64,000 nucleotides of DNA from Tipula vernalis (taxonomy: Eukaryota > Arthropoda > Insecta > Diptera > Tipulidae). Location: the NCBI GenBank assembly GCA_958295665.1, contig OY282558.1:61120789-61184788 (forward strand), read 5' to 3'. Made by a program: the position numbers and the translations under genes. Below are positions 12,786 through 23,747 of this stretch, piece by piece (positions within the stretch are counted from its first letter, which is position 1; each line of letters starts with the position of its first letter). Under the pieces are notes generated by a model. It worked only from the letters and a program-made list of their open reading frames with translations. It had not been told where the DNA came from and searched no databases.

Positions 12786-13049
12786 CACACACTTTTATAA
12801 TTAAAATTAGTCCTCGTACCACTTCCTTGTAGGTGGTGTGGGGTAATTTTGAAATCTTAAATATGAACCCCTATTTCTATTACAGATTCGGATTCTACGG
12901 CTAAAAGTACGAAGGATTTGTTTCAAACATGTTCTCCTTCTATTGATTTCTACTATTGAGGACCTATGTATACGGTTGTGCAATAAGTTTGCAATAAAAT
13001 ATACCACGTTTTCATTGTAAATACTCGAAATTAGTCTTAAAACAACAGC

Positions 13050-13640
13050 TTTACCGTTCCAGCGACCGTTGAAAAATGTCTCGGACCATTTGACCATTCA
13101 AGTTGCCTTCAGTAATGTGGGGGCCGATGAGTTTGTTGCCAATTATTCCACACCAAGGTGTTCTTCTTGGAAAAACCAGTGCGGATTTTCAACACACCAG
13201 TAATGCAGGTTGTGTCGATTAACCGTTCCGTGGTTTATGAAAGACGACTCGCCGGAGACGTTTACCAGATTTTAGAAATCAACGCCAAGAAGATCATGGT
13301 GTAAAAGGGACATTGATACAGATGAAATTTGTGACGTTTTAAATTTTCCAAACACTGGTCTGGGCGAAATATTTTTCATGTACTAATAAGAAGATTATCA
13401 TCCATTACTGTCAATACAGCAATTTCATTATTTTCTTCAGTGACTGTTGCTGGAAGGGTCCTTTTTTCGGTCGAACACTTCCATCAGTAATAAATTGTTT
13501 CACAGTAGGTAAAATGAAGCACGTGACCGACTGCTAACAGACTGACATCATTATCAAGACTCGTGCTAGCTTCTCAGTTAGCCAGAACCATTCCAATTTT
13601 CTCTTGTACAGTTAAATACTCCACTCTGAAGTAGTATTAA
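13050..13640 (-). pseudogene. DDE transposase relic of an arthropod Tc1/mariner-like group
   Basis: Following the minus strand through several frames gives TVKQFITDGSV (N-terminal HTH region), then FINHGTVNRHNLHYW, ENPHWFFQEEHLGVE, WCGIIGNKLIGPHI and EGNLNGQMVRDIFQ. This order (TF-NHG-VNRHN-HYW, NP-W, NVWCGI-G--LIGP, G-LNG--Y--FL) marks a DDE transposase family repeated in many arthropod genomes. The C-terminal part with the second catalytic Asp is not found. It needs at least three frame changes and is dead. The segment at 12950-13050 also occurs inverted at 14640-14740, so it belongs to a repeat. Confidence 0.6.
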
Positions 13641-13769
13641 CAGCCTAACGGAAACAGGTTTATTTGTTTTCGGAATATTCTTTTTCTTTTGAACGTTTAT
13701 TACTTTCTTTTACTCTAGTAAAATAAAGTATAGTAATCATGAAAATTTTGGACCCTGAGATTTTTAGAG

Positions 13770-14030
13770 ATTTATTTGTTTTGAGGTCCCTTGAGTCCGA
13801 AAAAGTGGGTTTCGAAATGGTGTCTGTCTGTATGTCTGTCTGTCTGTCTGTCTGTCAGTCTGTCTGTCTGTCAGTCTGTCAGTTTGTCAGTGTCCTCTCT
13901 ACAGGCCAGATGGTTTAACCAATCGAACTGAAACTTCAGATTTAAGCTTTTTTGATAAATTGGGAGGTCCCAGTGAATTTTACACCAAATCGGCTAACCG
14001 GAAGTGGCCACTCCCTTGGTCCAGAAAATG
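13770..14030 (+). repeat. Dispersed repeat with (GTCT)n tract
   Basis: A (GTCT)n/(GTCA) microsatellite at about 13825-13890 is embedded in a block running from GGTCCCTTGAGTCCGAAAAA to GGAAGTGGCCACTCCCTTGG. A similar layout (TCCGAAAA-like lead, GTCTGTCTG core, 'clear the sequence to the target' style tail ending near AACTGAAACTT) is seen at 50.1 and 62.8 kb, although the sequences differ. I consider it a mobile-element-associated microsatellite. No ORF. Confidence 0.5.
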
Positions 14031-14034
14031 TATT

Positions 14035-14330
14035 TTGCAAATATCTTAAAAAGTATAAGGTTTACAAAAAACTACTAAAAACAAAATGTTTCCAAAAATT
14101 AAAAACAAATAAAAATAAAAAATAAATAATTAAAAAAAAAAATTTAAAAATTTAAAAATTAAAAAAAAAAAAAATTAAGAAAAAATAAAATTTCTCAAAA
14201 TTCTCTGTTCGTAAAAGAAAGTCGTGTGTTGGCCACACCTCAATTTTTTGTATTTTTGCAATTACCCCAAACACGAAGAGAAAAAATAACAAAAACGTTA
14301 AATGTAAACATAAGCTTTACAACTAATGTG
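14035..14330. other. A-rich unassigned stretch
   Basis: Poly-A/T-rich DNA with long A runs at 14120-14180. No gene seen. Confidence 0.35.
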
Positions 14331-14610
14331 TCAAATATTAAGGTTTCCGTTTAAGAAAATGACCTTGAAAATTCTTGACAATCCTTGTATAAACTATTTT
14401 TATGTATCTGGCGTATTTTACGAGATATTTGGATGGCCTGACCTTCAAATCTCCTCGAAAATTAACCTGAAGGTCAAGGACATTAGTACATATAAATGAC
14501 CTCCATTGTCCTTATAAATTTTTGTCTAAACCATTTTTTTTGTAGCTGGCATATTTTAGGAGATATTTGGATCCGACTATTAAAATGGGTCACCCTGTTT
14601 ATTTTAATAG
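14330..14610. repeat. MITE fragment with a GGGTCACCCTG end
   Basis: Two similar halves (GACCTTGAAAATTCTTG... and GACCTCCATTGTCCTTATAA..., each followed by a GTAGCTGGCATATTTTAGGA-like stretch) run to ATTAAAATGGGTCACCCTGT at about 14600. The complement of that end, ACAGGGTGACCCATTTTAAT, closely resembles the left end of the MITE at 33499, so this is probably a one-ended relative. Confidence 0.5.
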
Positions 14611-14639
14611 TTTTTTGACAACTAATTAAAAATTTGAGA

Positions 14640-14740
14640 TATGCAAATTGTTTTAAGACTAATTTCGAGTATTTACAATGAGAACGTGGTATTTTTTTAT
14701 TGCAAACGTAAAGCAGAATCGTATGCATATTATGTTCCCA
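14640..14740. repeat. Inverted copy of 12950-13050
   Basis: TTTTAAGACTAATTTCGAGT followed by ATTTACAATGAGAACGTGGT matches the reverse complement of 12975-13050 with few differences. It lies in a minus-strand chance ORF. It is probably the flank of the same transposon family as the relic at 13.05-13.64 kb. Confidence 0.6.
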
Positions 14741-15639
14741 GTAGGCGAAATCCAAAAAAAAAAAAAACAAATTGAATTTCGTCGATTACAGCGCCATCAT
14801 GATTTAGATGATGAAGATTTTAAAATTGTTGCTTGAGAAATGTTAGCTTAAATTAACATATTCGGTTGTTTTTGTTGGTTACGTTTTAACTTAAGATAAA
14901 CTTCATAAGCCTCTTCCACTAAAGTCGCAACAAATCAGTGCAATGTAATGTTTTTAAAAGCAGCTTTAGACGCTTTGTAGAATTAACCCTTAACGAACGG
15001 GAGCTTCTGTTTGTAATACTCCCCTATAGGACGACACAAAATTATATGAAAGACTGGATTAAATGTAATTTTGGAATATGGCCAACTAGGATGGAACTTG
15101 GCTATTCCTTAACCGATTTTAGTGAAATTTGGCAAACGCGATTTAAACGGAATTCTAGAATATGAGTGAAATTTGACATGCGTGATGGAAATGGGATTCT
15201 AAAATAATTTATGGATAAAGTTCTGAAATATGTCGAATTTCATCATAATCAGTTAACCCTATGACTTGTGATTTATTTTAAAACGAGGAATAAAGTGTTT
15301 CTCTCGGGTTTCCTATTAATTTTTGGGTAGAAAAACTCAAAAATTAAACTTTCAGAAAAATTCCGCAGCCTGGAGATCCTGTAGGTTAATGTACTCAAAT
15401 GTGTCCATTCACAGCCAACTGTTGTAGATCACCATATATAAGCTTTTAAGAGATGAATTTTCGAAACACCTAGTAAGGTTTTCCATTTAAGGATTTTCTT
15501 TTTTGAAATACTTTTATCGAATCCAAAATACAAAAGAAAAACAATATATTTACATATTTAAATTCATTAAATGATATTTGATTTTTTATAGCATTTAGCT
15601 TTATGTTAAAAATAAAGGAACTTAAAAAAATATTCTTTT

Positions 15640-17970
15640 AGAATTTTATTTTGTGTGGAATTGTACGAAGCACCTCATTGTACGAACCCCGTGAAAATTT
15701 TTATTTTTTCACCGAGTAGCTTCTTTTGCATCATCATGTGACTACAAGTGATTTACACTATCGAGCTGCGCTTCAGTTAATGGCCGAACTTCACCTTTAA
15801 CAGACGGCCGAGTTGCTTCGGGAGTGGTCTCGCTTTATACGTCTTCCGATAGTCTACCCCTCTTGCTTGAATTTCGTCTTATGTTAAGATTGCACAAGTT
15901 TCTTCCAAGATTTTGTTTGAAATCTAAGAGACTCTTTATGTATTTATTCGCAATACCAGTTTTCTTAAGCTCTTAACGATAAAGTATCCAGCTCCCAAAT
16001 GCTGTAATATCGGTAAAGTGGAATATGATGCGGAGAGTCCATTTTTCGGATTTTATAAATATTCGATAATAAGAAATAAGTTTGTCGAATAAATCGACAC
16101 CACCTATCCCATTATAATACAGTTGCACTATTTGAGGCTGCTTGATGTTTATGTACTTCTTTTTTTTTGTCGAATCTTCGAACATTTATTTCTTCTCCCT
16201 GACCAACGAAATTGGATGCGGGATGGATCTGTTGTCTTGCCATTTAATTAAAACAATTTTACCATTGCGGTTTATAAGTTGGTCGATACTTTCTCGTTCT
16301 TTCTTTTTTAATGCTGCATCAATTAAAAATTGCGGATTACTAAATCGATTTATTCTTATGGTTCTCACTGCGTTTATTTTCCGGTGTTCTAAAATTTCAA
16401 AAAGCTCGTAGGCGCAAAAGATATTATCAAAGTATAACTGGTGACCAGGTAAAGTGTGTCTCTTGGTTAAGTGTAAAATCGTAGCAGCACCATGTCCAAA
16501 CCTGCTATTGTCATAAGTCGACAGTTCCGTGTTTTTCCCTTGGTACAAAAAATCATTGGGGAAACCGCTTTTGCCACAAAGAAAGTAAACTTTTATCCCC
16601 CATGGATTAGGTTTACCTTTTACGTATTGTTTTAACATTTAAGTTTCCTCTAAACGGAATTATTTGCTCATCGATGGAAATAGCTTCTTAGATATTGTTA
16701 ATTAGTGGCCGCATTTGAAAAAAAAATTCTCTGCAATCATTCTATGTTGTTTACTAAATATAAATTTGTTCGAATCTGATAAAAACGGTCACAAGACTTC
16801 ACCGACAGTATCGATTAAATGCTTAAATATTTGCTCCAGTAAATTTTTATCTGGGGTAACTTCATTGTTCAAATAAGCAAATGCATCCCGATAAATTGTA
16901 TCATCTCATCTGGGCTGGTGCATTTAAACATTCTGGTACTTTGTTCTTTCTGTTCTGTGTACAGGTTTGTACACTTAGCCATTCTAGCTTACAGTTCGTG
17001 GAACAAATTTTGTAAAATAGCTGAATGGTGTTTTAGTTGATACATCTATAAAACACTGGATTTATTATTTGTTTTTAATATTTTTATCTATTTATTAAGA
17101 TTAAATTCACAAAAATTTATTATACAGGGTAATTAATTAACTTAATTACTACCACCACTTTAATTAAATTTGTTTCTTGTTCACCAAAAAAAGAAATGTT
17201 GACGAGTTGTCATCATGAACGCTATCCAGTGAGTGTATATTTTATATAGAAAACGATGAACCAAAGAAAAACAATCCGAGCTGAATTCCTCTGTTTACAT
17301 AAAAAGAACGCATTGAAAATAAAAATTCGAATCAGCTAAAAATATAATTTGCGGATTGGTTTCAGAAAACGACAATAGATGGTGATGCAACTGTTTAGTG
17401 TTGTACTAAGGTGTCCGAAATATTTAGTACAAGGTTGATTTATCGGTACTAATATATGTGGGATATTAAGTACGGATTCTAACCATAACCATAGAGTAAG
17501 TTGAAAATCCACTCTATAGTTGTCACTACTACTGAAAAAGGCTGTTCAACTACAATTATATTTTATAATCGAAATGAGTTGCATTTCGAATAATTGTAGG
17601 GATAAACGAATGTAATTAATTGATTGCATGAGTGAGTCACTACACATCATATTCCGGATCACTATGGGTAATTGGTAGGTAGCCGATTCAGCAAATTCAA
17701 ATTTTCTGAAGTCAAACTTCTTTCTGTCTTCTGTCTTCTATATCATCTTTCTCGGTAACATTATATTTGGAAAATAATTCCATAAATTTAACACAACATC
17801 ATCATCTTCGAGAATTATAGGCTCACTCTGAACGTCTCCATCACTTCCTCGAATAATATGTTCTTCATAGGTACATTTTGGTTAGTTGGAAAAGATGGAT
17901 AGTTTTCATCATTTTCATACTCATTCGAATCATCTAGCAACTTTGCAAGTGTGTACGTTTTTTAGACCGT
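15640..17970 (-). pseudogene. piggyBac transposase, frameshifted and interrupted
   Basis: The clearest part is 16638-16186, which reads MLKQYVKGKPNPWGIKVYFL, then LYFDNIFCAYELFEILEHR and a TIRINRFSNP step. An in-frame TAA at 16188-16186 is followed in the same frame by NGIGGVDLFDKLISYYR and FHFTDITAFGSW (to 15973). Upstream, after a frameshift near 16640, is SIDEQIIPFRG. Farther up are TSPDEMIQFIG and YWS. All three catalytic Asp positions of the family (IDEQ, YFDN, GGVDLFD) are still present. Downstream in other frames are SLLDFKQNLGRNLC and a Cys/His remnant ending CFVQFH, matching the C-terminal cysteine-rich DNA-binding domain. An acidic stretch near 17930 may be the N terminus. Confidence 0.85.
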
Positions 17971-18419
17971 GATGTCATATTCTACCAAAATACTGACATA
18001 AAAATTACACGATTGTCAAAGATTCTACGTAATTGAGTACATGTACACAAATGTGTAAATTATTGCACTTCACTCCGCATGTACACAATTACAATGTACA
18101 CTGATTTTTTAGATGGAATTTTAATAATAAAACGCTTACTTTTGACAAATTTTCTTGCATAATTGTTAACAAAAACTAATTTTGTTTATAAATACATAAA
18201 CATACGGTACTAAGAATTAATTTTTCACTTACCATAAAGAATTTGTACGCCTTTTATTTTGAATCACTATATGAGTAATTTTGACGTTTTATATTATTTT
18301 TCGCCCCAAATATCCTTTTTTGATGATCACTTTTAAAAAACTGCATTATTAGTGCATAGAGTATCCCAAAAATTAGGTTTAAGGTATGTACGCAATTCTG
18401 AACAGTACGAGTCAAACGG

Positions 18420-18800
18420 TTAAGGAGTAGCCTAGCTCTATTCTAGTTGGCCAAATACCAGAACTTCATCCAAAAATCATTTTAGAATCCCATTTCCATT
18501 ACGCATGTCAAATAACACTAAAATCGGTTAAGGAATAGCCAAGTTTCATCCTAGTTGGCCATATTCCAGAACTTTATTCAAAAGTAATTTTAGAATCTCA
18601 ATTTCATCGCACATACCAAATTTCACTAAAATTGGTTAAGAAATAGCCAAGTTCCATCTTACTTGGCCATATTTCAGAACCTCAGATAAAAATCATTTTA
18701 GAATTCCATTTCCAACGCGTTAAATTTTTTCGTTATCGGTTTTGGAATTGGCCATATTCCAAAAATTCACCTAAATATCATTTCAGGATCCCTTTTTCCA
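18420..18800 (-). repeat. Subterminal array of dyad units inside the piggyBac right end
   Basis: Four units at roughly 97-109-bp spacing, each with TAGTTGGCCA or CTTGGCCATATTCCAGAAC and a TTTAGAATCCCATTTCCA step, run opposite to the copies at 15065-15260. The last unit ends with CATTTCAGGATCCC and TTCCAAGATGCATATCAAAT. The same ending closes the copies at 25165-25215. Confidence 0.8.
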
Positions 18801-18949
18801 AGATGCATATCAAATTCCATGTCCATTTTGTTCGGAAACCAGTTTATCTCCATGCCTTAATTCACATATCCTCTTATAGAGGGCCTTTCGTTTTTTATAG
18901 CATAATTGTTTTGGCCTCTCATCGAGGCCTTTCGTTCGTTAAGGGTTAA

Positions 18950-20930
18950 TATTAAAACTTGACTGTTACCCAGCATGACAAGCGATACGACTAAGGGAAT
19001 AGGGCCCATGGTTCCACCACTTCTGCCCCTCGGGAAGAGGGGGGGGGGAGTACAGGCATTTCTGCTTAAATCCAGAATTCCAGCCTTTATGAACTTTTTC
19101 TTGGGTTAAACGACCTGAACTGTTTACGCTTAATAAAAAAAGTAATAATCCAACAGTCAATATGGTTTGTTTGTGTGATAGTTTATGGTTATAGTACTAT
19201 GAAAGAATCAACATGAATTTTAAAGAGATCATTTCATGCGAATAAATGTTATGTTTGTTGACCACATATACAAATAAGAAAGAATAATTTGATTGTGGTT
19301 TGGTGAAATGTATTGAACTCTGGCCGAAGATCATTTTTCATTGAAATTGGTCGAATATCGAGTACAAAAAAAATTAATTTTCGATATTCACATTGACATT
19401 GAAAACGAAATATCCCATTAGAAAACATGCTGACATGATCGAATGTGATTAAATGATCTACACCCGACATACATTTTATCACCAATTTGATGATTAATCT
19501 CATTAAAACAAAACATTTAGATTCTCATTATTTATGCCGTCTTGCAAAATTTAATATTTTTTGGGCAACATTTTTTTACGATCGACCGGATATTGATATT
19601 ATATTTTGAGACGGACAAAAACAAACCTAAATGACTAATAATAATAATAATAATAATTATAATACGAGAACAACAACAATATTATGTATTAATAAATAAA
19701 AATAAATAATGAATGGAATTTTTAAATTTTTTAATAGTTTTGGAATTATTAAAAACAATATTTTTTTTTGTTCAGTTTGCAAAGGAGTTAACTAATTGGT
19801 TTCGTTTTTATTTTTTTATTTTTATTAATGTATGTTTGTGTAGACTCGAATATACATAAATATTTTCACTTCCACCGGAAATTCATTTTATCTTCTTTAG
19901 TGTGTAGTCATACAAATACACTGCATTAGTATACATTTTAGTAGAACGATTTTTTTATTTTTTATACTATATATGCACACAACTATAAAGACACAAAATT
20001 CATTGTGTTCTTTCTTTGCTCGTAACGTCGATTTCGGTCGCAACTCGCAGCAATGGAATTTCAAATGGAATGCCGAATATTTTTGATTTTTTGTTTTGTT
20101 AACTGCGCTGTTGTATTGAGTTATTAATTTTCTTTATGTACACATATTAGAATATTGGCCATTAACCTTAATATGGAATTTTATTGTACATTTTTTATAA
20201 AAAAATTTGTGAGTCATATTCCAGACAAGGGAACATAATTTTTGTTGCTAACGTATTAATCTATTTATTGTTTCACCTTCAAACTGGGTTAAAAGATGGT
20301 TTTTTGTTTTTGCCATGAAAGGTATAACAATGTTGAACAAACAACATCATCTACCTACACACAATAATTTATACTCGAACGTATACTTTAAATGTTTCAA
20401 AGACATGTATAGCTGACTTTATATAGGTTGCATTGAGCTAAAAGTTTTTTATTTGTTTCTTAGTGCTGTTTGTTGTCCATTCAACCAACAAGTCATAAAA
20501 CATGACCTCGTCTATATTTGCAAAAAAAAATAAAAAATTAGCGATTACTTGAAAAAGCACAGCGCGCACAGAAACAACACACAATGCTATATATACATAT
20601 GTACAATACATAAGACGAAAAAAATAAAAAAAAAACAAATTAACAATTTCTGCGAATTAAGACATTTTTTATATTGGTTTCGTTGTATTCAAGAAGCATA
20701 AAGAAGTTGTCTCCACACACATAGTTAATAATAATAATTATTAAGTTTGTTGAAATTTTTTAAAAGTCCAAAAGAAGTGTTACTTTTATAAACAATTGCA
20801 GCGCACAACCTTGAGTTTGTGATTTGGTTTTTATTTAAATTGTCATTGGCTTAAACACATTTTATTTTTTATGGAGGTAAAATAAGTAAGTCGAGACTTC
20901 TTCCAAACAAAGTAATTTTTATGACTTTCG
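18950..20930. other. AT-rich DNA without recognisable genes
   Basis: Contains an 11-G tract at about 19040, an (AAT)n microsatellite near 19637-19657, and several poly-T runs. The 60-85-codon minus-strand frames at 18966-19160, 19249-19503 and 20438-20638 have no family signature, and I treat them as chance. Confidence 0.45.
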
Positions 20931-21039
20931 CGATTGATCAATGGTACGCCAGTTTGCCAATGAGATGCGGCCTATTTGCAACAGATGGCAAAAAAAACGA
21001 AGTTTAACCTAATTTGTCGAAGTTTAGCCTTATTTGATT

Positions 21040-22440
21040 AGACTCTTTAGAGCCAGCTACAGCTTATAATATGCTTCAAGAAGCTGGAGGGAATTACTTT
21101 CTCCTGAGCATTTTTATCCCGAAAACGGGAAGAAGATCCGCAGAGGACGTCGGGTCTTATAGACCCATTAGCCTCACATCATTAAATTTTTTCTGAAAAC
21201 CATGGAGACGATACTGAGCCTATATATTAGATTCAATGCCCTCCTAAGGCATCTTCTAGACCCCAGCCAACATGCATATCAGACTGGGAGATCGACAGAA
21301 ACAGCGCTCCACTCCTACAGCTGCTCTTGAGAAGCTATTGGGGCTCTCACCACTACAGTTGCACCTTAAAAGAGTAGCTGGTTCAAGAGCAGTCAATCTA
21401 AAAATAACATCTCAAATTAAAACTATTAGACCAGGACATAATAGCATCCTGGAGAAATTGAATCTGGACGAGGAAATAATCCAACTATCAGACGTGATGG
21501 TTAAAACTATTGACACCCGGAGGAATTTAACGATTGAGATACCCGACAGGGAACAAGTGGGGAGTATCATCTCCTCCTTAGCCCGTCATGCCACCATATA
21601 GTACACTGACTGTTCAAAATCAGGGGTGGGTATGGGTGCGGCTATAATCGGGCCGGGTTTCGAACTCTGTATTCCATTGGGTAAAACCCCACAGCTATCC
21701 AAGCAGAGATTTACGTAATATCGGACAGCCAGGCGGCATTGCTTGCCTTAGGAGCATCTGTCTTCTATTCCAAAATAATCTGGAGCTGCTATCGCAACCT
21801 TCTAGAACTCAGCAGGGAGAATAAAGTAACCCTTTTGTGGTCCGTCGGCTATTCCGATATACAGGGAAACGAGGCGGCAGACCGCTGTGCAAAAGAGGCA
21901 GTGGAGAGCACTTTCCTTGGCCCCGAGCCTAGTATTGGTTACTCCAAGAGCCATCTGGCAAATGGCATAAGGAATTGGGAACAAAAACATACGAATATAT
22001 TCTGGGAGTCCTCCATTTGGATGAGACAGACCAAAAAACTATTAAGCTATAATATTAGACGTTTAGATCAGGCAATCAAGATGGATAGACAGTCTCTAAA
22101 ATCCCTCATCTGGTACTTAACATGACATGGCCCTTTTAATGGACATCTGGAGAAAATGTGAAAGTCCCCTACAGACCGTTGTAGATTCTGCAACCTGAAA
22201 AGGGAAACATCCGAACATCTACTATTCACGTGTGATGCTATAATCCATAAAAGACTTAAATACCTCTATGCATACACAATACAGTGGCCTAACGCCGGCC
22301 CTTTAAATATGCATGAGCTAGTGGCGTTTATCAAGGACTTGAACCCCCACTTTACGTGAAACCTTCTGGGGATACACAATAGACCTCAATGGTCGCGGTG
22401 CACAGACCGTATAAAAAATACCTAATATGTTCATTTGTAA
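21040..22440 (+). pseudogene. LOA-type ORF2 remnant: RT edge, RNase H and CCHC tail
   Basis: From about 21085 the plus strand gives FIPKTGRRSAEDVGSYRPIS, then a frame-shifted HAYQTGRSTETALHSYS, the start of an I/LOA reverse transcriptase. The frame then jumps directly to TAALEKLLGLSPLQLHLKRV, the region just after the RT, so the polymerase core with its FADD box is deleted. Next comes an RNase H domain: YTDCSKSGVGMGAAIIG (first Asp), a degraded middle, and GYSDIQGNEAADRCAKEA (last His-equivalent and Asp). The end carries a Cys/His knuckle, CRFCNLKRETSEHLLFTC. RNase H plus a terminal knuckle fits LOA/I elements. The 3' UTR ends near 22440 and resembles the 3' end of the short elements at 22.8-24.5 kb. 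Confidence 0.8.
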
Positions 22441-22479
22441 CGAATTTTCTTAACAAATTAAATTTCATCATTCTCGGCG

Positions 22480-22710
22480 GGTGTTTATTCATTTGGCATT
22501 TATCGAGTTCTTGATATTCCTCCGTACATTTGGTTTACATCCCCTGGCCAAAAATACCGAATCTGAATGCGTTTTAGTGTCTTCCAATAACCCTGATGTA
22601 CTGCCAGTTTGCTATCATGAATCTCCAGTAGGATTTTAGCTTTCTCTCCATCATGCAAATAAAGTCTCCAATCAAGCTGAAAAGCATTCTGGCTATCCTT
22701 GACTTTGAAA
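22480..22710 (-). pseudogene. Gypsy element A: integrase zinc-binding segment
   Basis: The minus strand encodes FKVKDSQNAFQLDWRLYLHD, then ILLEIHDSKLAVHQGYWKTL and IRYFWPGDV. This is the H2C2 zinc-binding N terminus of a gypsy-type integrase (H-D-S--AGH-G--KT, YFWPGM). The two Cys that should follow are near the fragment end and are not clean. It is probably the continuation of the pol pieces at 23460-23740 and 24516-24600, separated from them by short LOA-derived insertions. Confidence 0.75.
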
Positions 22711-22764
22711 TGCTTATCTCTCGTTTGATTGGCTTATGTATAGTGGTGAAGCATCATAGACTAA

Positions 22765-23450
22765 CTGCGACCTAAAAGATCTATTGTGCTGGACCCTGCT
22801 TAATTATCCGACCAGTCAATATTCAGGTTCTTAATCAACCTGACAAGACTGCCTTCCGGTACGTGATACATACTATCTGGGCTTATTGCTTTCCCTCCTA
22901 GATGTTTACTACAGCATGTAGTTCCGCTAGAAAGACGGTAGCATTGGAGCCCAAGGACCTCGGGAGGGTTGTCCCACTCCCGTATACTCGTACTCCTGCC
23001 CCGTCTTCCGTTTGATTTTACTTTTACGAGTTGCTGGGAATTGCAAATCGCCTGTAGGTCACCCAGCATTACTACAGGAAGGCTAAATAAAACTGGAGGG
23101 TACCTGGTATCCAGAGTCCGCATATTTTGGACTGATTAACCTATCAGCCATTCATCCATCGGCATAAGCCGATTCCACCTTAGATTAGGGTTTTTTCTCA
23201 AGGTTTTCTCCTTTAGCGCCGTACTTTAGCCTGTGCCAAATGGTCTTAGTTACCAATGCTTGCCACGAGGAGGCAGCACGTACTTGCGAATTGTGAATCG
23301 GTTACCCCTTACACAATGGTATCCATCACGCAGCTGCCTAATGAAAAGACCAGAACAGCTCACGTGATGCGCACCCTACTGGAAGGTTACGGAGCTGGTA
23401 GATTAATCTACTCAACTTTGGTCCCCCCCTCCAATAGACGCCAAACCACC
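22765..23450 (-). mobile_element. Short LOA-derived non-autonomous element, copy 1
   Basis: On the minus strand it runs from GGTGGTTTGGCGTCTATTGG to AGATCTTTTAGGTCGCAG and aligns end to end with 23797-24502. Its 5' half contains the LOA leader block (CTAAAGTACGGCGCTAAAGG, then CTCTGGATACCAGGTACCCT), seen also at 57.3-57.45 kb and 1.95-2.0 kb. Its last 40 bases match the 3' UTR of the LOA copy at 22380-22420. The RT and most ORF sequence is absent. It carries a 107-codon frame (23123-22800). No (ATA)n tail and no target duplication were found, so this copy is truncated at its 3' end. Confidence 0.75.
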
Positions 23451-23459
23451 CTCCTTTAA

Positions 23460-23747
23460 GTTAGGCAACCATTACATTCAATTTTGCGCCCTCATGTACG
23501 GTCTAAATTTTTCAATTGCTAATACCACAACTAACTCCTTTGGTGGATATTTCCTCTGTGTGCAAGTTAACTTCCAATCCCTGTGTCAGATTTGTCCATT
23601 TCAATGATGAAAGGTTATTCAAAATCTGGATTCACTAAAATTGATGCTGAATGTTATAAAAAAGAGCTTTTAACTTGGTGAATGCTTTGCTTGCCCCAAA
23701 AGCCCAAATTCTTTAACATATTGCAGTACCGACGAAAACTCAGCGAT
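23460..23747 (-). pseudogene. Gypsy element A: RT/RNase H junction segment
   Basis: The minus strand reads IAEFSSVLQYVKEFGL, then in a second frame a thumb-like stretch, PFIIEMDKSDTGIGS (the start of the RNase H with its first Asp) and PPKELVVVLAIEKFRPYM (the KEC/EL--VV-A--KFR-YL block). It follows directly on the YLDDV segment at 24516-24600 once the intervening LOA-derived insert and one copy of its target duplication are set aside. Frameshifts and the second insertion at 23450 make it dead. Confidence 0.75.

Larger units (their letters stand above)
14987..18945 (-). mobile_element. piggyBac-type DNA transposon, complete ends, dead transposase
   Basis: The inverted ends are CCCTTAACGAACG (14987-14999) and its exact complement (18933-18945). 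They are flanked by TTAA at 14983-14986 and 18946-18949, the target duplication used by piggyBac. A transposase pseudogene lies between them on the minus strand. Just inside each end, arranged in opposite orientation, are copies of the dyad unit GGCCAAGTAGGATGGAACTTGG (15065-15260 and 18420-18800, the latter with about four units). The element is about 3.96 kb, longer than the usual 2-3 kb because of these arrays. Termini plus coding content make the assignment secure. Confidence 0.9.

Noticed and set aside
18966..19160. 64-codon minus ORF starting with a hydrophobic signal-like segment
   Set aside because: It crosses an 11-G tract, has no relative that I recognise, and lacks gene context.
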